A DNA stretch of 51,044 nucleotides from Aurantimonas coralicida (GCA_011050685.1 DRFF01000001.1:1-51044), one strand, 5' to 3'; positions 1 through 7,940 are shown, counted from the first letter of the stretch. Numbers and translations: made by a program. Notes: generated by a model not told the origin, from the sequence alone.

Positions 1-500
1 TCACCGGGCGGACCGGCAATGCCGCGGCGCTCGGACCGATGCCGGTGCCCCGCGCCAGGGCGACGGGTTCCGACACGGGCGGATTCGACCAGCTGATCAA
101 CGTCGCCTCGATCTTTGTCCTGGAGAAGATGATCGCCGAGAATGGCGGCGATCCAAGTGCGATCTGGCGCAGTGATGCAGCCTGGGACGGGCTGGGCCCC
201 ATCCTCGATCGCTGGCTGGCGATCGCCGGGGAAGGGCTCGCCCATGCTTTCGTCGCGGCGAGTTCGATCTATGATTTCGAATGTGCGGTCATCGACGGCG
301 GCTTTCCGCCAGCCGTGCGCGCGCGCCTGGTCGCGACGACCGAACGGGCGATGGCGAACCTCAAGCGCAAGGGCTTGACGCCGCTGGAGATCCGGCCTGG
401 CACGATCGGCTCCAGCGCGCGTGAGATCGGCTCGGCCAGCCTGCCGCTCTTCGCGCGATATCTCTTGGATCATCGGGTGCTCTACGCGGAGGGGGGGTAG
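1..500 (+). CDS. ROK-family protein, C-terminal part (cut by window edge)
   Basis: The reading frame is open from base 3 and stops with TAG at 498-500, so only the C-terminal 165 or so residues are present and the true start lies outside the window. The sequence matches the end of ROK proteins (sugar kinases and NagC/XylR-type repressors): a helical region ending in FECAVIDGGF, then the typical tail with a conserved RPG turn and a final amphipathic helix (SLPLFARYLLDH). The N-terminal ATP site or helix-turn-helix is not visible, so kinase and repressor cannot be told apart. An ATG at 39 is internal to the domain and is not a credible start. The gene converges on the LysE-type gene with only nine bases between stop codons. 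Confidence 0.7.
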   Translation, partial: TGRTGNAAALGPMPVPRARATGSDTGGFDQLINVASIFVLEKMIAENGGDPSAIWRSDAAWDGLGPILDRWLAIAGEGLAHAFVAASSIYDFECAVIDGGFPPAVRARLVATTERAMANLKRKGLTPLEIRPGTIGSSAREIGSASLPLFARYLLDHRVLYAEGG

Positions 501-509
501 CGATTCTCC

Positions 510-1124
510 TCACCGTGTGGCGATCACCCCCGCGGCGCCGGCCATCAGCGTCGCGCTACCGCGGTTGGCAAAGCGCATGGCGCGCGGGCTGGAAAAGAGA
601 CCGCGGGCTTTCTCCGCCAATGCCGTCCAGGCGAAGTCGATGACGATTAGCACGAGAAGCATCGTCGCGGCCAGTTCGGCCCAGCCGAGCAGCGTCACGG
701 CCGTCAGATCGACGATGGTCGGCAGTAGCGCCAGGTAGAACAGCATGATCTTCGGATTGCCGAGCGTCACCGCCAGCCCGGCGAAAAATAGGCGCCGGGG
801 CGCATCGGTGTGCGGAATTTCGCTACTTTCGCGCGTCTTCGCCGACGCCATCCACATCTTCCACGCGAGATAGAGGAGGTAGCCGACGCCGGCATATTTG
901 ACCGCGACGAAGACGAGGTGGAAGCTGGTCGCCAGCGCCGACAGGCCGAGGATCGCCGCCGTCAGCCAGATCGCCTCGCCAATCCACATCGCAAGAAGAA
1001 ACGGCAGGACGTCGCGCCATCCCTTCACGAGAACCCGCGCGACGAGCGCCGCTATGCTCGGCCCCGGCGACCCGGCGGCGACGAAAAGGGCCCCAGCGAA
1101 GATGATGAGTGAGGTAATGTCCAT
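510..1124 (-). CDS. LysE/RhtB-family amino-acid exporter
   Basis: The 204-residue product has the layout of LysE/RhtB exporters: about six hydrophobic segments and the N-terminal family signature, with the GSPGPS motif near residues 18-23. These inner-membrane proteins export amino acids or related metabolites using the proton gradient; the substrate cannot be read from the sequence. The ATG at 1124 is preceded by GAGGGA at a normal distance and gives a full-length family member, since most are 200-210 residues. It is transcribed away from the histidine kinase gene's 3' end, with a 123-base gap, and appears to be a single-gene unit. Confidence 0.88.
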   Translation of the reverse strand: MDITSLIIFAGALFVAAGSPGPSIAALVARVLVKGWRDVLPFLLAMWIGEAIWLTAAILGLSALATSFHLVFVAVKYAGVGYLLYLAWKMWMASAKTRESSEIPHTDAPRRLFFAGLAVTLGNPKIMLFYLALLPTIVDLTAVTLLGWAELAATMLLVLIVIDFAWTALAEKARGLFSSPRAMRFANRGSATLMAGAAGVIATR

Positions 1125-1247
1125 CGATTCCCTCGGTCGAAAGCGCGCGGACGTGAAGTCAGCGGCGGGGTCTCCTCCGCCATGTGCGCGATTCTATCAA
1201 AGTCAGGCGATGGTGTCGCCGCTCGGCTGCCTCGCGGCCTCGATACT

Positions 1248-3287
1248 CTAGGCGCCGGGCGATAGAGTCGACGCGGGTAGAAAACTCTTCACGAGTCTCG
1301 CCACATCCAGTTCCGACGACCGCGTCTTAGTCACGGTCGCCCTGACACGGGCGTGCACGTCGTGGCTGATCTCCGCTGCCGAGAAAACGATCACCGCAGT
1401 CTGTTCGGGTAGATCCGGCAGCAGATCGAGCCCCGATCCGTCGGGCAGCGCGACATCGAGGATGACGACGTCGAACTGGCTGTGGGCGAGGATCTGCCGA
1501 GCCTCGGTCAAGGAGCGCGCTGACGCGATCGAGACATCCGTCCCCAATCCCATCGACATGATGTGGAGAACGCTTTCGTCGTCCTCTACATGCAAGATCC
1601 GCGGCCGGAGATCGCCGGATTCCGGCGGAAGGTCGGGATCCCGCGACGCGGCGACGAATTCAGCCAGATCGACGTAGAACACGGTCCCCGCGCCCAACTG
1701 TGTGTCGAAGCCGATCGTGCCATCGAGCTTTTCCACAATGGCCTTGGCGATGCTGAGGCCGAGGCCGGTGCCACCTTTTTCCCGTGTATCGGAGGCATCC
1801 GCCTGTTCGAACTTGCCGAAAATCCGCTCCCGAAACGCGTCCTGGATGCCCGGTCCCGTGTCGATCACCGAAAGGCGTAGCCGGCCGCCCTCGCGTCGCC
1901 CGATCTTCACCGTGACCGTTGCTCCGACCGGAGAAAATTTGATCGCGTTCGACAGAAGGTTGGCAAGCACCTGATGCAGGCGGTTGGGGTCGATGTTCGC
2001 CTGCGCGCGCGGAGCGTCGTCGATCAGTACGGTCTGGATCTGTCGCTCGGGGAGATAGTTGGCACTGGCGCTGATGGCGCCCTCGATCAAGTCACGAAGG
2101 GGCGTGGGCCTCAGATTGAACTGCATCTTCCCCGATTCGATCTTCTCCATGTCGAGAATGTCGTTGATCAACAGCACCAAACGTTCGCTGTTATCGTGCG
2201 CGATCTCGACCAGGCGGGCGGCCTTGGCCGGCAGTTCCCCCGCCATGCCGGCGGCGACGAGGCCGAGCGAGCCACGGATCGAGGTCAGAGGCGTGCGCAA
2301 CTCGTGGCTGACGGTCGCGATGAATTCGGCCTTGACCTGAGCCGCGCGCTTCATCTCGGTGATGTCGCGATTGTAGGTGATGATTCCGACGATGCGGCCT
2401 TGTTCATTCCTGAGGGGGACCTTGAGCGTCGAAAGCCAGCCGGTCGTTCCGTTCGGTAATAGCGTCTCCTGGTCGACGCGCTCGGGTTTGCCGCGCTTCA
2501 ACATGGCGGCTTCGTCCTGCCGGAATTTTTCCGCCAGGTCGGCTGGATAGAAGTCGAAGTCGGATTTGCCGATCAGGCCCTCCGCGGTGTTTGCCCGCAT
2601 CAGCGTGGCCGTGGCCGGGTTGGCGACGACGAACCGACCCTCCATATCCTTCACGTTGAGGCAGTCGGGTAGTTCACGCACCATCGCGCGGTAGATCAGG
2701 TTGGAGGTCGAGAGGTCGCGACGCCGCGCCTGCCATTGCAACACGACGGTCATCAGCACGGTACTGACGAAGGTGAGCGCGACGAGCGGAAATCCGGTGC
2801 TTGCGAGAAGCGCCATGCGCATGTCCGCCGGGACCGCGACATAGGCGATCAGTCGGCCAAACGCGACCACGAGCGCGAAGATCAGGATAAGGCTGGTCGT
2901 CTTGGGCCGAGACCGCGTCCACCAGAAACCGGCAAGCCCGACAAGGCAAGCGATCAGCACATCGAGAGCGCCGGCCGGTGCGCCCATGCCGCCAAGGTAC
3001 AGGCGGTAGATAAGGGCTGCCGTTCCGGCGATGGCCACTGCCGGCAGACCGCCGAAGAAGGCCGCGGCAACCACCAGCGGTCCGCGCAGATCGAAAACAA
3101 ATCCTGCGATCAGCGGTTGCGCCGTCGCCATCGACACGATGGCGCCGCCGCCCATGATGAGCCCCAGGAGCAGGGGCTGGAGCCGCACCGACAGCCGCCC
3201 CGTCCACTCGCTGATGAAATCCCACAGTACGACCAGGATCGCGACGAGCGCGAGGTTCGCAAAAAGGGATTGCCAAAGCGATGTCAT
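1248..3287 (-). CDS. Hybrid sensor histidine kinase with LytS-like membrane domain, PAS and receiver
   Basis: The 679-residue inner-membrane protein contains several recognisable parts in order. Residues 1-185 form five or six hydrophobic segments with the spacing of the 5TM receptor domain of LytS/YhcK type (GLIMGGGAI, PLVVAAAFFGG). A PAS domain spans about 195-313. A HisKA dimerisation domain has the H-box ATVSHELRTPL, with phospho-acceptor His328. The HATPase domain shows the N-box (LANLLSNAIKF), DTGPG near 477, and the GTGLGLS G2 box near 507. A C-terminal receiver spans about 563-672 with acidic pair Asp569/570, phospho-acceptor Asp611 and Lys654. No DNA-binding output is attached and no response regulator lies next to it, so the phosphoryl relay partner must be elsewhere. 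The signal is unknown. Confidence 0.93.
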   Translation of the reverse strand: MTSLWQSLFANLALVAILVVLWDFISEWTGRLSVRLQPLLLGLIMGGGAIVSMATAQPLIAGFVFDLRGPLVVAAAFFGGLPAVAIAGTAALIYRLYLGGMGAPAGALDVLIACLVGLAGFWWTRSRPKTTSLILIFALVVAFGRLIAYVAVPADMRMALLASTGFPLVALTFVSTVLMTVVLQWQARRRDLSTSNLIYRAMVRELPDCLNVKDMEGRFVVANPATATLMRANTAEGLIGKSDFDFYPADLAEKFRQDEAAMLKRGKPERVDQETLLPNGTTGWLSTLKVPLRNEQGRIVGIITYNRDITEMKRAAQVKAEFIATVSHELRTPLTSIRGSLGLVAAGMAGELPAKAARLVEIAHDNSERLVLLINDILDMEKIESGKMQFNLRPTPLRDLIEGAISASANYLPERQIQTVLIDDAPRAQANIDPNRLHQVLANLLSNAIKFSPVGATVTVKIGRREGGRLRLSVIDTGPGIQDAFRERIFGKFEQADASDTREKGGTGLGLSIAKAIVEKLDGTIGFDTQLGAGTVFYVDLAEFVAASRDPDLPPESGDLRPRILHVEDDESVLHIMSMGLGTDVSIASARSLTEARQILAHSQFDVVILDVALPDGSGLDLLPDLPEQTAVIVFSAAEISHDVHARVRATVTKTRSSELDVARLVKSFLPASTLSPGA

Positions 3288-3876
3288 GCCTTTTGCTAGC
3301 AGGTTACGATTAAACGGACATTACCGGCGCTACAGGCACAGTCAGTTTCCGAAAGTTCTATAATTTCCGAAATAAACTCCGGTCGCCATTCGTCAGTAAA
3401 TCATCGTATTACAAGAAAGGCATATCGGACGATATCCACGGACTTGCCGCGTGGCGGCGCGGCATTTCGAGACGAGTGCCAGTGCCGGACATCAGGGGGC
3501 TTACCTACAAGGCGGGGGAGGGGCGTGTGGGGGCCGCCGCACAATCACCCAATCGCCCATCGTGGTCATGGCCGTACGCCGGACTCCACGGTGCGGCACA
3601 TCGAAACTGACTGGCATCACTGGCTATATTTATGTAATATTATAATATATCATCGTTGATTAGAGATTATTCATGATAATAATACTATTATATTCTATAA
3701 ATTTGTATTATTTATATTTGTAATTTTGTATATTACCATGAGTAACATATACATGTTCCGGAATTGCTGTAGTCGCCAGCTAGACGTCATCAAACGGTCA
3801 TAGATGAGTGTGTTTTGCGAAGGCCGACCCGGCATCGGCCTGGCGAGGCACCGCAATCAACCTGGAGATTAAGACC
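3288..3876. other. 589-base intergenic region without a convincing gene
   Basis: This gap lies between the divergent hybrid kinase and DUF305 genes, so it should hold both promoters. The short frames at 3444-3659 have no family resemblance, no good ribosome site and a poly-Gly stretch, and I do not call them. The left half has ordinary base composition, with a G-rich run around 3515-3535. The right half becomes extremely AT-rich and is listed separately. The DUF305 Shine-Dalgarno (GGAG at 3864-3867) closes the region. I saw no RNA gene. Confidence 0.7.
3613..3745. other. AT-rich island in the kinase/DUF305 intergenic region
   Basis: Around 3620-3745 the sequence changes abruptly to mostly A and T; bases 3661-3720 contain only 8 G or C among 60, while the neighbouring genes are strongly GC-rich. 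It carries many TATA/ATAAT-like words and short imperfect palindromes (for example TAATATTATAATAT). Such a tract could be a target for an AT-binding silencer (MucR/Ros-type proteins in rhizobia), an UP-element-rich promoter, or the scar of a lost element. None of these is proven by sequence. Confidence 0.6.
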
Positions 3877-4308
3877 ATGCGCAAGTTTCTCGCTACTGCG
3901 GCGCTCGCCGCCGTTCTTGCTCTGCCGGCAGGCGCCGGCTTCGCCCAGGACGCCCCCAAGGCCGGCGGCGACGACATGGGCAAGATGATGCAGGGCCAAG
4001 CTGACATGCAGGGGCAGACGATGTCCATGCAAGAGGGCGTTGACCCGACGCAAAGCTCGCAAGGCTACATGGATGCCATGCAGCGGATGCAGGAGCAGAT
4101 GGGCGCCACCCAGATGACGGGGGATGCCGATACCGATTTCGCGAAGATGATGATCCCCCACCATCAAAGCGCGATCGAGATGGCGAAGGTCGAGTTGGAA
4201 AACGGCAAGGACGAGGAATTGAAGACGCTAGCTCAGAAGATGATCGATGATCAGGAGAAGGAAATCGAGCAGCTGCAGACTTGGCTGGAAAGGAACGAGA
4301 AGAAATAA
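3877..4308 (+). CDS. DUF305 family secreted protein
   Basis: The frame opens at 3808, but the ATG at 3877 has GGAG ten bases upstream and begins a clean signal peptide (MRKFLATAALAAV, cleavage near AGFAQ at residue 24), so I use it. The 143-residue product has a Met/Gln-rich linker (residues 32-80, many MQ pairs) followed by the DUF305 signature FAKMMIPHHQSA at about 88-99. DUF305 proteins are ferritin-like four-helix proteins predicted to bind metal through the HH and Glu/Met residues, and are often found near copper-handling genes. The Met-rich linker fits a copper link, but no copper gene is adjacent. It converges on the DUF2585 gene with a strong stem-loop between them. Confidence 0.88.
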   Translation: MRKFLATAALAAVLALPAGAGFAQDAPKAGGDDMGKMMQGQADMQGQTMSMQEGVDPTQSSQGYMDAMQRMQEQMGATQMTGDADTDFAKMMIPHHQSAIEMAKVELENGKDEELKTLAQKMIDDQEKEIEQLQTWLERNEKK

Positions 4309-4321
4309 CGCCTGACTCTTT

Positions 4322-4351
4322 AGCGCAGCTGGGCGAAAGCCCGGCTGCGCT
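4322..4351. terminator. Stem-loop between convergent genes
   Basis: A 13-bp stem (AGCGCAGCTGGGC at 4322-4334, GCCCGGCTGCGCT at 4339-4351, one G-T pair) closes on a GAAA tetraloop. It lies directly after the DUF305 stop and just past the DUF2585 stop, so it can serve both strands. No strong T tract follows on either side, so termination may be weak or the hairpin may mainly protect 3' ends. Confidence 0.6.
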
Positions 4352-4363
4352 GTGATCATAGGG

Positions 4364-4948
4364 CTACGCCCCGCCCTGCCAGACCTTCACCGCCTCGATG
4401 GGCCAGAGCAGCATCAGGACGTTGAGGGTGAGATTGTCCCGGATCATCCATCCGGTGAACAGCTCGAAGGTGACGGCGATCAGGACCGTCAGCCAGACCG
4501 GCAGCCGGCCGGCCAGCCAGAAGCCGAGCACCATGAAGCCGAGATCGCTGACCGAATTGACGATGCTGTCGCCGAAATAGTCGAGCGAGATCGTCGCCTC
4601 GCGGTAGTGCTGGATCACCCTGTCGGTGTTCTCGGCGATCTCCCAGGCGCTTTCGACGATGAGTGCCAGGACGAGCCGGGCGCCGAGCGACCAGCGCCGC
4701 AAAACCAGCCATCCAAGCCCGAAAAAGATGAAGCCGTGGATGACGTGCGAGGGCGAATACCAGTCCGACAGATGCTGGGAGTTTTCCGAGCTCTGCACCA
4801 CGCCGTGCCAGAGCTTGACCGTGCCGCAGGTACAGATCGGTTCGCGGCCCATGGCGTAGAGGACGAGCGCCGCGAGCGCGACGATGACGAGCCCGATCAG
4901 GGCGTGCCACCGGGAATATCCGGCGGGCATGATGCTCGTTTGCGGCAT
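4364..4948 (-). CDS. UPF0314 / DUF2585 membrane protein
   Basis: The 194-residue product matches the rhizobial UPF0314 (DUF2585) family. It has an N-terminal membrane segment ([14 protein letters not shown]) and a Cys-containing [12 protein letters not shown] motif. A central [13 protein letters not shown] signature follows, then [15 protein letters not shown], and at least three further hydrophobic segments. The function of the family is unknown; conserved His, Asp and Glu residues inside the membrane region suggest an enzyme, but that is inference. The ATG at 4948 has GAGGA upstream; a second ATG six codons later is possible. It stands downstream of the 5'-nucleotidase gene on the same strand, but a good terminator lies between them, so it probably has its own promoter. 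Confidence 0.88.
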   Translation of the reverse strand: MPQTSIMPAGYSRWHALIGLVIVALAALVLYAMGREPICTCGTVKLWHGVVQSSENSQHLSDWYSPSHVIHGFIFFGLGWLVLRRWSLGARLVLALIVESAWEIAENTDRVIQHYREATISLDYFGDSIVNSVSDLGFMVLGFWLAGRLPVWLTVLIAVTFELFTGWMIRDNLTLNVLMLLWPIEAVKVWQGGA

Positions 4949-4964
4949 GGCCTATCCTCGACAC

Positions 4965-4991
4965 CAAAAGGCCGGCGCGTCCGGCCGGCCT
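4965..4991 (-). terminator. Factor-independent terminator of the 5'-nucleotidase gene
   Basis: On the minus strand an 8-bp perfect stem (arms 4984-4991 and 4969-4976, seven-base loop) is followed by a run of four T (the AAAA at 4966-4969 on the plus strand). It starts about 30 bases after the 5'-nucleotidase stop. Confidence 0.7.
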
Positions 4992-5019
4992 CTCGTCCTA
5001 TAGCGTCGCAGGCTTACGC

Positions 5020-6621
5020 CTACTGTGCCTCGGTGATCCGCCCGTCGGTCGCGGGATCATAGACGGCGTTGTCACGGCCAAGATATTGCGCCACCACCTC
5101 GTCCAGCGCCGGGCCGAAATCATAGGCTTCCATGCCCTTGTCGGCGAAGATCTTGTAGCCGTCGCCGCCGCCGCGCATGAAGTCGTTGGAGACGACGAGA
5201 TAGGTCTTCTCCGGGTCGAGCGGCACGAAGCCATCACCCTCCTTGACCGCGACCGACGTCACCCGGTCTTCGCCCGGAGTGCCGGATTTCGACCATGTGA
5301 ATTTGAGCCCCGCCACCTGTGGGAACCGGCCGCCGCCTTCCTCGACCTCGGAAACACCGTTCTCCAGTGCCGCCTTGAGGTCGGCGCCGGTGAGCTTGAA
5401 GGTCGCCAGCGTGTTCTGGAACGGTAAGACGGTCAGTACCTCGCCCATGGTGATCTCACCGGAATCGATCGAGGCGCGCAGGCCGCCGCCATTGGTGATG
5501 GCGATCTGGGTGCCCTGGTCCCTGACCCGGTCGAGCATGGCTTCGGCGACGAGGTTGCCCATCTGGCATTCGCCCGCCCGGCAGGTGTCGCGACCGCCGT
5601 CGATCGGCGCGCTCGTCTCGGCGACGACCTTCTGGCGGATTTCGTCCAGCGGCTTGGCCAGTTCCGCGATCCGGGTCTTCAGCGCGCTGTCTTCGACCAC
5701 CTCGCCATCCATGATGATCGGCTCGCCCGAGGCGGCGATGACGATGCCGGCATCGTCGAAGGTCACGTCCAGCTGGCCGAGATATTTGCCATAGGCATAG
5801 GCCTGGACGATGGCCACATCGCCCTCGGGCCCCTTGATCATGGTCGGGTAGGGGCCCTTGGCCTTTTTGTTGGTGTTCGACAACAGCGTGTTGGTGTGGC
5901 CGCCGACGATGACGTCGATGCCGGGTACTTCAGCCGCGACGCGCTGGTCGACCGCGTAGCCGGAATGGCTGAGCACGACGATCTTGGTGACGCCCTGGCC
6001 GGTCAGCGCCGCGACCTCGCGCTTCAGGGCCGCCACCGGATCGGCAAAGCTGACATTCGGGCCGGGGCTCGACAATTCGGCGGTGTCGGCCGGCGTGATG
6101 CCGATCAGGCCGATCCTTTCGCCGTCCTTCTCGATCACCGTCGAGGATTTCAGCGCGTCGGCGAGTTCCGGCTCCTTGGAAATATCCGCATTGGCGAGCA
6201 GGATCGGGAAATCAATCGCCTCCATGAAGGCGCGCAGCACCTTTGGCCCGTCGTCGAACTCGTGATTGCCGACCGTCATCGCCTCATAGCCGAGCGTGTT
6301 CATCAGTTCGGCCGCTGCCTTGCCCTTGTATTTGGTATAGAACAGCGAGCCCTGAAACTGATCGCCGCCGTCGACCAGCAGCGTGTTGTCGGAGGCTTCC
6401 CGCGCGGCCTTGATGCCGGTCGCCAGCCGCGCCGAGCCACCGAAGCAGGCGTTCTCGGCGGCGTCCTTCTCGCCGCAGCCCGAATCGTACTTGTTGATCG
6501 GCTCGATGCGGCTGTGAAAATCATTGGTGTGCAGGATCGTCAGTCTGTACTCGGCGAGCGCGGCGCCGCCACCGGCAGTGGTCAGCGCCAGCGCGGCGGC
6601 GGTATAAAGAATTTGCTTCAT
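5020..6621 (-). CDS. Periplasmic 5'-nucleotidase / 2',3'-cyclic phosphodiesterase family protein
   Basis: This is a 533-residue UshA/CpdB-type metallophosphoesterase. The frame extends 50 codons further upstream, but the ATG at 6621 has GGAG seven bases away and starts a signal peptide (MKQILYTAAALAL, cleavage after ALA at about 23), so export to the periplasm is expected. Metal-site motifs appear in order: LTILHTNDFH (27-36), DGGDQFQGS, GNHEFDDG, LSHSG and GGHTNT. The C-terminal nucleotidase domain shows ITNGGGLRASI and SNDFMRGGGDGY. Family members hydrolyse extracellular nucleotides to nucleosides and phosphate so these can be reused. A Cys pair in the N-terminal insertion (CGEKDAAENAC) may form a disulfide. 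It is a single-gene unit with its own terminator. Confidence 0.92.
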   Translation of the reverse strand: MKQILYTAAALALTTAGGGAALAEYRLTILHTNDFHSRIEPINKYDSGCGEKDAAENACFGGSARLATGIKAAREASDNTLLVDGGDQFQGSLFYTKYKGKAAAELMNTLGYEAMTVGNHEFDDGPKVLRAFMEAIDFPILLANADISKEPELADALKSSTVIEKDGERIGLIGITPADTAELSSPGPNVSFADPVAALKREVAALTGQGVTKIVVLSHSGYAVDQRVAAEVPGIDVIVGGHTNTLLSNTNKKAKGPYPTMIKGPEGDVAIVQAYAYGKYLGQLDVTFDDAGIVIAASGEPIIMDGEVVEDSALKTRIAELAKPLDEIRQKVVAETSAPIDGGRDTCRAGECQMGNLVAEAMLDRVRDQGTQIAITNGGGLRASIDSGEITMGEVLTVLPFQNTLATFKLTGADLKAALENGVSEVEEGGGRFPQVAGLKFTWSKSGTPGEDRVTSVAVKEGDGFVPLDPEKTYLVVSNDFMRGGGDGYKIFADKGMEAYDFGPALDEVVAQYLGRDNAVYDPATDGRITEAQ

Positions 6622-6795
6622 TTCGTAGCTCCTGCCGGCGAAAAGAAATGCGGCCGCACCGTTGCCAAATCCAGCGAGACAGCCGCCGCCATCAAAATCC
6701 CGCTTCTCGTCGCCGTCAATTGCGACTGGCGAATTTCCCCATTTTGCACTGGTCCCTATTCTGATTCCCACTCCAGCCAGTTGACGGGGATCTAA

Positions 6796-6807
6796 AGATC
6801 TATTAGT
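6796..6807. repeat. 12-bp direct repeat, upstream copy
   Basis: AGATCTATTAGT occurs here and again, identical, at 7228-7239. The two copies bracket the small gene at 6835-7251: this one lies in its leader, the other in its last codons. The sequence is AT-rich compared with the surroundings and contains a GATC. It may be the footprint of an insertion event or a pair of binding sites. Confidence 0.6.
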
Positions 6808-6834
6808 GCTATTTCAGCTAAGGAGATTTCAAAC

Positions 6835-7251
6835 ATGAAAACCATAGATATCGACATTGAGGTTCACAAGCGCATTGAGGCTGATAGGACGGCATTCGAG
6901 GAGACAGAGAACGAGATATTGAGAAGGTTGCTAGGCCTCCCAAAATTCGACTGTCACCAAGCGATTAAGGGGAATTTTGACGAGTCAGGCGGTAGGGCCG
7001 CATGGTCCTCTGGGGGCGTATCTTTATCCCACGGCAGCCAACTGGAAATGCACTATGGGGGCCGGAAGATCGAGGCAAAGATCGACGATGGCGCCATTCT
7101 CTACAACGGGGAGCGCTACAAAGCTCCGTCGCCCGCAGCAATTAAGGCGGTAGTAGATTGCGGCGGGCCGCCTGCGGCGCGGAACGGTTGGAACGATTGG
7201 AGCGTCCTCCTTCCGAACGGTACTAAGAGATCTATTAGTAGCATGAGGTAA
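6835..7251 (+). CDS. SeqA-N-like / RAMA-like domain protein (putative modified-DNA reader)
   Basis: The product has 138 residues; the ATG follows AAGGAG with nine bases of spacing. Residues 1-35 (MKTIDIDIEV...EILRRLLGL) resemble the N-terminal oligomerisation segment of SeqA, which begins MKTIEVDDEL and ends DILRRML. Residues about 62-138 have the pattern of RAMA/DUF4357-like domains: a short beta region, then GERYKAPSPAA and NGWNDWSV, where a Pro/Ser-Ala-Ala helix start and an NGW..W strand are diagnostic. RAMA domains are named for association with adenine-methylase restriction systems and are thought to sense modified DNA. There is no signal peptide, so it should be cytoplasmic. Codon use is more AT-rich than the neighbours, and 12-bp direct repeats flank it, suggesting acquisition. 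No methylase or nuclease is nearby. The domain calls are from pattern recognition only; SeqA-like dimerisation is more secure than function. Confidence 0.6.
   Translation: MKTIDIDIEVHKRIEADRTAFEETENEILRRLLGLPKFDCHQAIKGNFDESGGRAAWSSGGVSLSHGSQLEMHYGGRKIEAKIDDGAILYNGERYKAPSPAAIKAVVDCGGPPAARNGWNDWSVLLPNGTKRSISSMR
7228..7239. repeat. 12-bp direct repeat, downstream copy
   Basis: This is the second identical copy of the repeat at 6796-6807. It overlaps the last codons of the SeqA-N/RAMA-like gene (Arg-Ser-Ile-Ser), so that gene's C-terminus is encoded by the repeat. Confidence 0.6.
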
Positions 7252-7265
7252 GGGGCTCCTTCAGC

Positions 7266-7288
7266 CCTTGAGATCGGGAATCTCAAGG
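7266..7288. terminator. 9-bp perfect stem-loop after the small gene
   Basis: CCTTGAGAT (7266-7274) pairs with ATCTCAAGG (7280-7288) over a five-base loop. It lies just after the stop of the preceding gene and only three bases before the betI operator. Without a T tract it is either a weak terminator, a second operator, or a structure controlling access to the AGGAGG at 7286-7291. Confidence 0.45.
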
Positions 7289-7291
7289 AGG

Positions 7292-7313
7292 ATTGATTGA
7301 CGGATCAATCAAT
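7292..7313. promoter_or_regulatory. Palindromic operator in front of betI, probable BetI site
   Basis: ATTGATTGA (7292-7300) and TCAATCAAT (7305-7313) form a perfect inverted repeat around CGGA. It lies 6 bases before the betI start used here. The half-site ATTGATTG resembles the BetI operator core known from enterobacteria as I remember it, so autoregulation by BetI with choline as inducer is the likely reading. The spacing (TTGAT-N6-ATCAA) does not fit an FNR box. Confidence 0.6.
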
Positions 7314-7319
7314 CGATCT

Positions 7320-7940
7320 ATGCTGCCGGCCATGAACCAATGGACCCGCATCCGGCCCGCCGCGACAGGCCTCGAGGCCGCCCGCCGCGAGGCGCTGATC
7401 ACCGCAGCCATTGCCGCCATCGAGGAAGCCGGCTCGATGGAGGCCACCACCATGGCGCAGATCGCCGCCCGCGCCTCGGTGTCGCCGGCGCTGGTGCATC
7501 ATTATTTCGGCGCCAAGGACGATCTGATGATCGCCGCGATGCGCCATCTGCTGTTCGGCTTTCGCGATGGGCTCACCCGCCGGCTTGCCGCCGCCGGCAC
7601 GCCCCGCGAGCGGGTCAGCGCCGTCATCGAAGGGTGCTTCGATCCCAGTCAGTTCTCCCGCGAGGCGATTGCCGCCTGGCTGGTCTTCTATCTTTACGCC
7701 CGCCGCTCGTCAGAGGCGGCGCGGCTATTGCGGCTGTATTTCCGTCGGCTGGAGACCAATCTGATCTCCGGCCTCGCCCCGCTCCTCGGCGCCGATGCGG
7801 CCATCCCGGTTGCCGCGGCGACCGGCGCGATGATCGACGGTGTCTGGCTGCGCCAGGCGCTGACCCCGCTCACCGCTCCCGACGGACCAGCGGCCGTCCG
7901 GATGGTTGAACGCTATATCGACGCAGAGATTGGCGCATGA
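7320..7940 (+). CDS. betI: TetR-family repressor BetI
   Basis: The 206-residue product is a TetR-type regulator. The DNA-binding helix-turn-helix is at about 44-64 ([21 protein letters not shown]), followed by a ligand-binding helical domain with the BetI-like stretch [16 protein letters not shown]. BetI represses choline-to-betaine genes and is relieved by choline. Gene order supports the call: the stop overlaps betA by four bases (ATGA), so the two are translationally coupled. The frame also opens at a TTG at 7293, but that codon lies inside the operator palindrome and next to the AGGAGG. The ATG at 7320 or the one at 7332 is more likely, though neither has a well-spaced ribosome site. Confidence 0.85.
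   Translation: MLPAMNQWTRIRPAATGLEAARREALITAAIAAIEEAGSMEATTMAQIAARASVSPALVHHYFGAKDDLMIAAMRHLLFGFRDGLTRRLAAAGTPRERVSAVIEGCFDPSQFSREAIAAWLVFYLYARRSSEAARLLRLYFRRLETNLISGLAPLLGADAAIPVAAATGAMIDGVWLRQALTPLTAPDGPAAVRMVERYIDAEIGA

Noticed and set aside
3444-3659. 71-codon frame in the kinase/DUF305 gap
   Set aside because: No Shine-Dalgarno site, no recognisable domain, and it runs into the AT-rich island.
7293-7312. Possible FNR box at the betI operator
   Set aside because: TTGAT and ATCAA are separated by six bases, not the four required for FNR; the longer palindrome and neighbouring betI fit a TetR-type site better.
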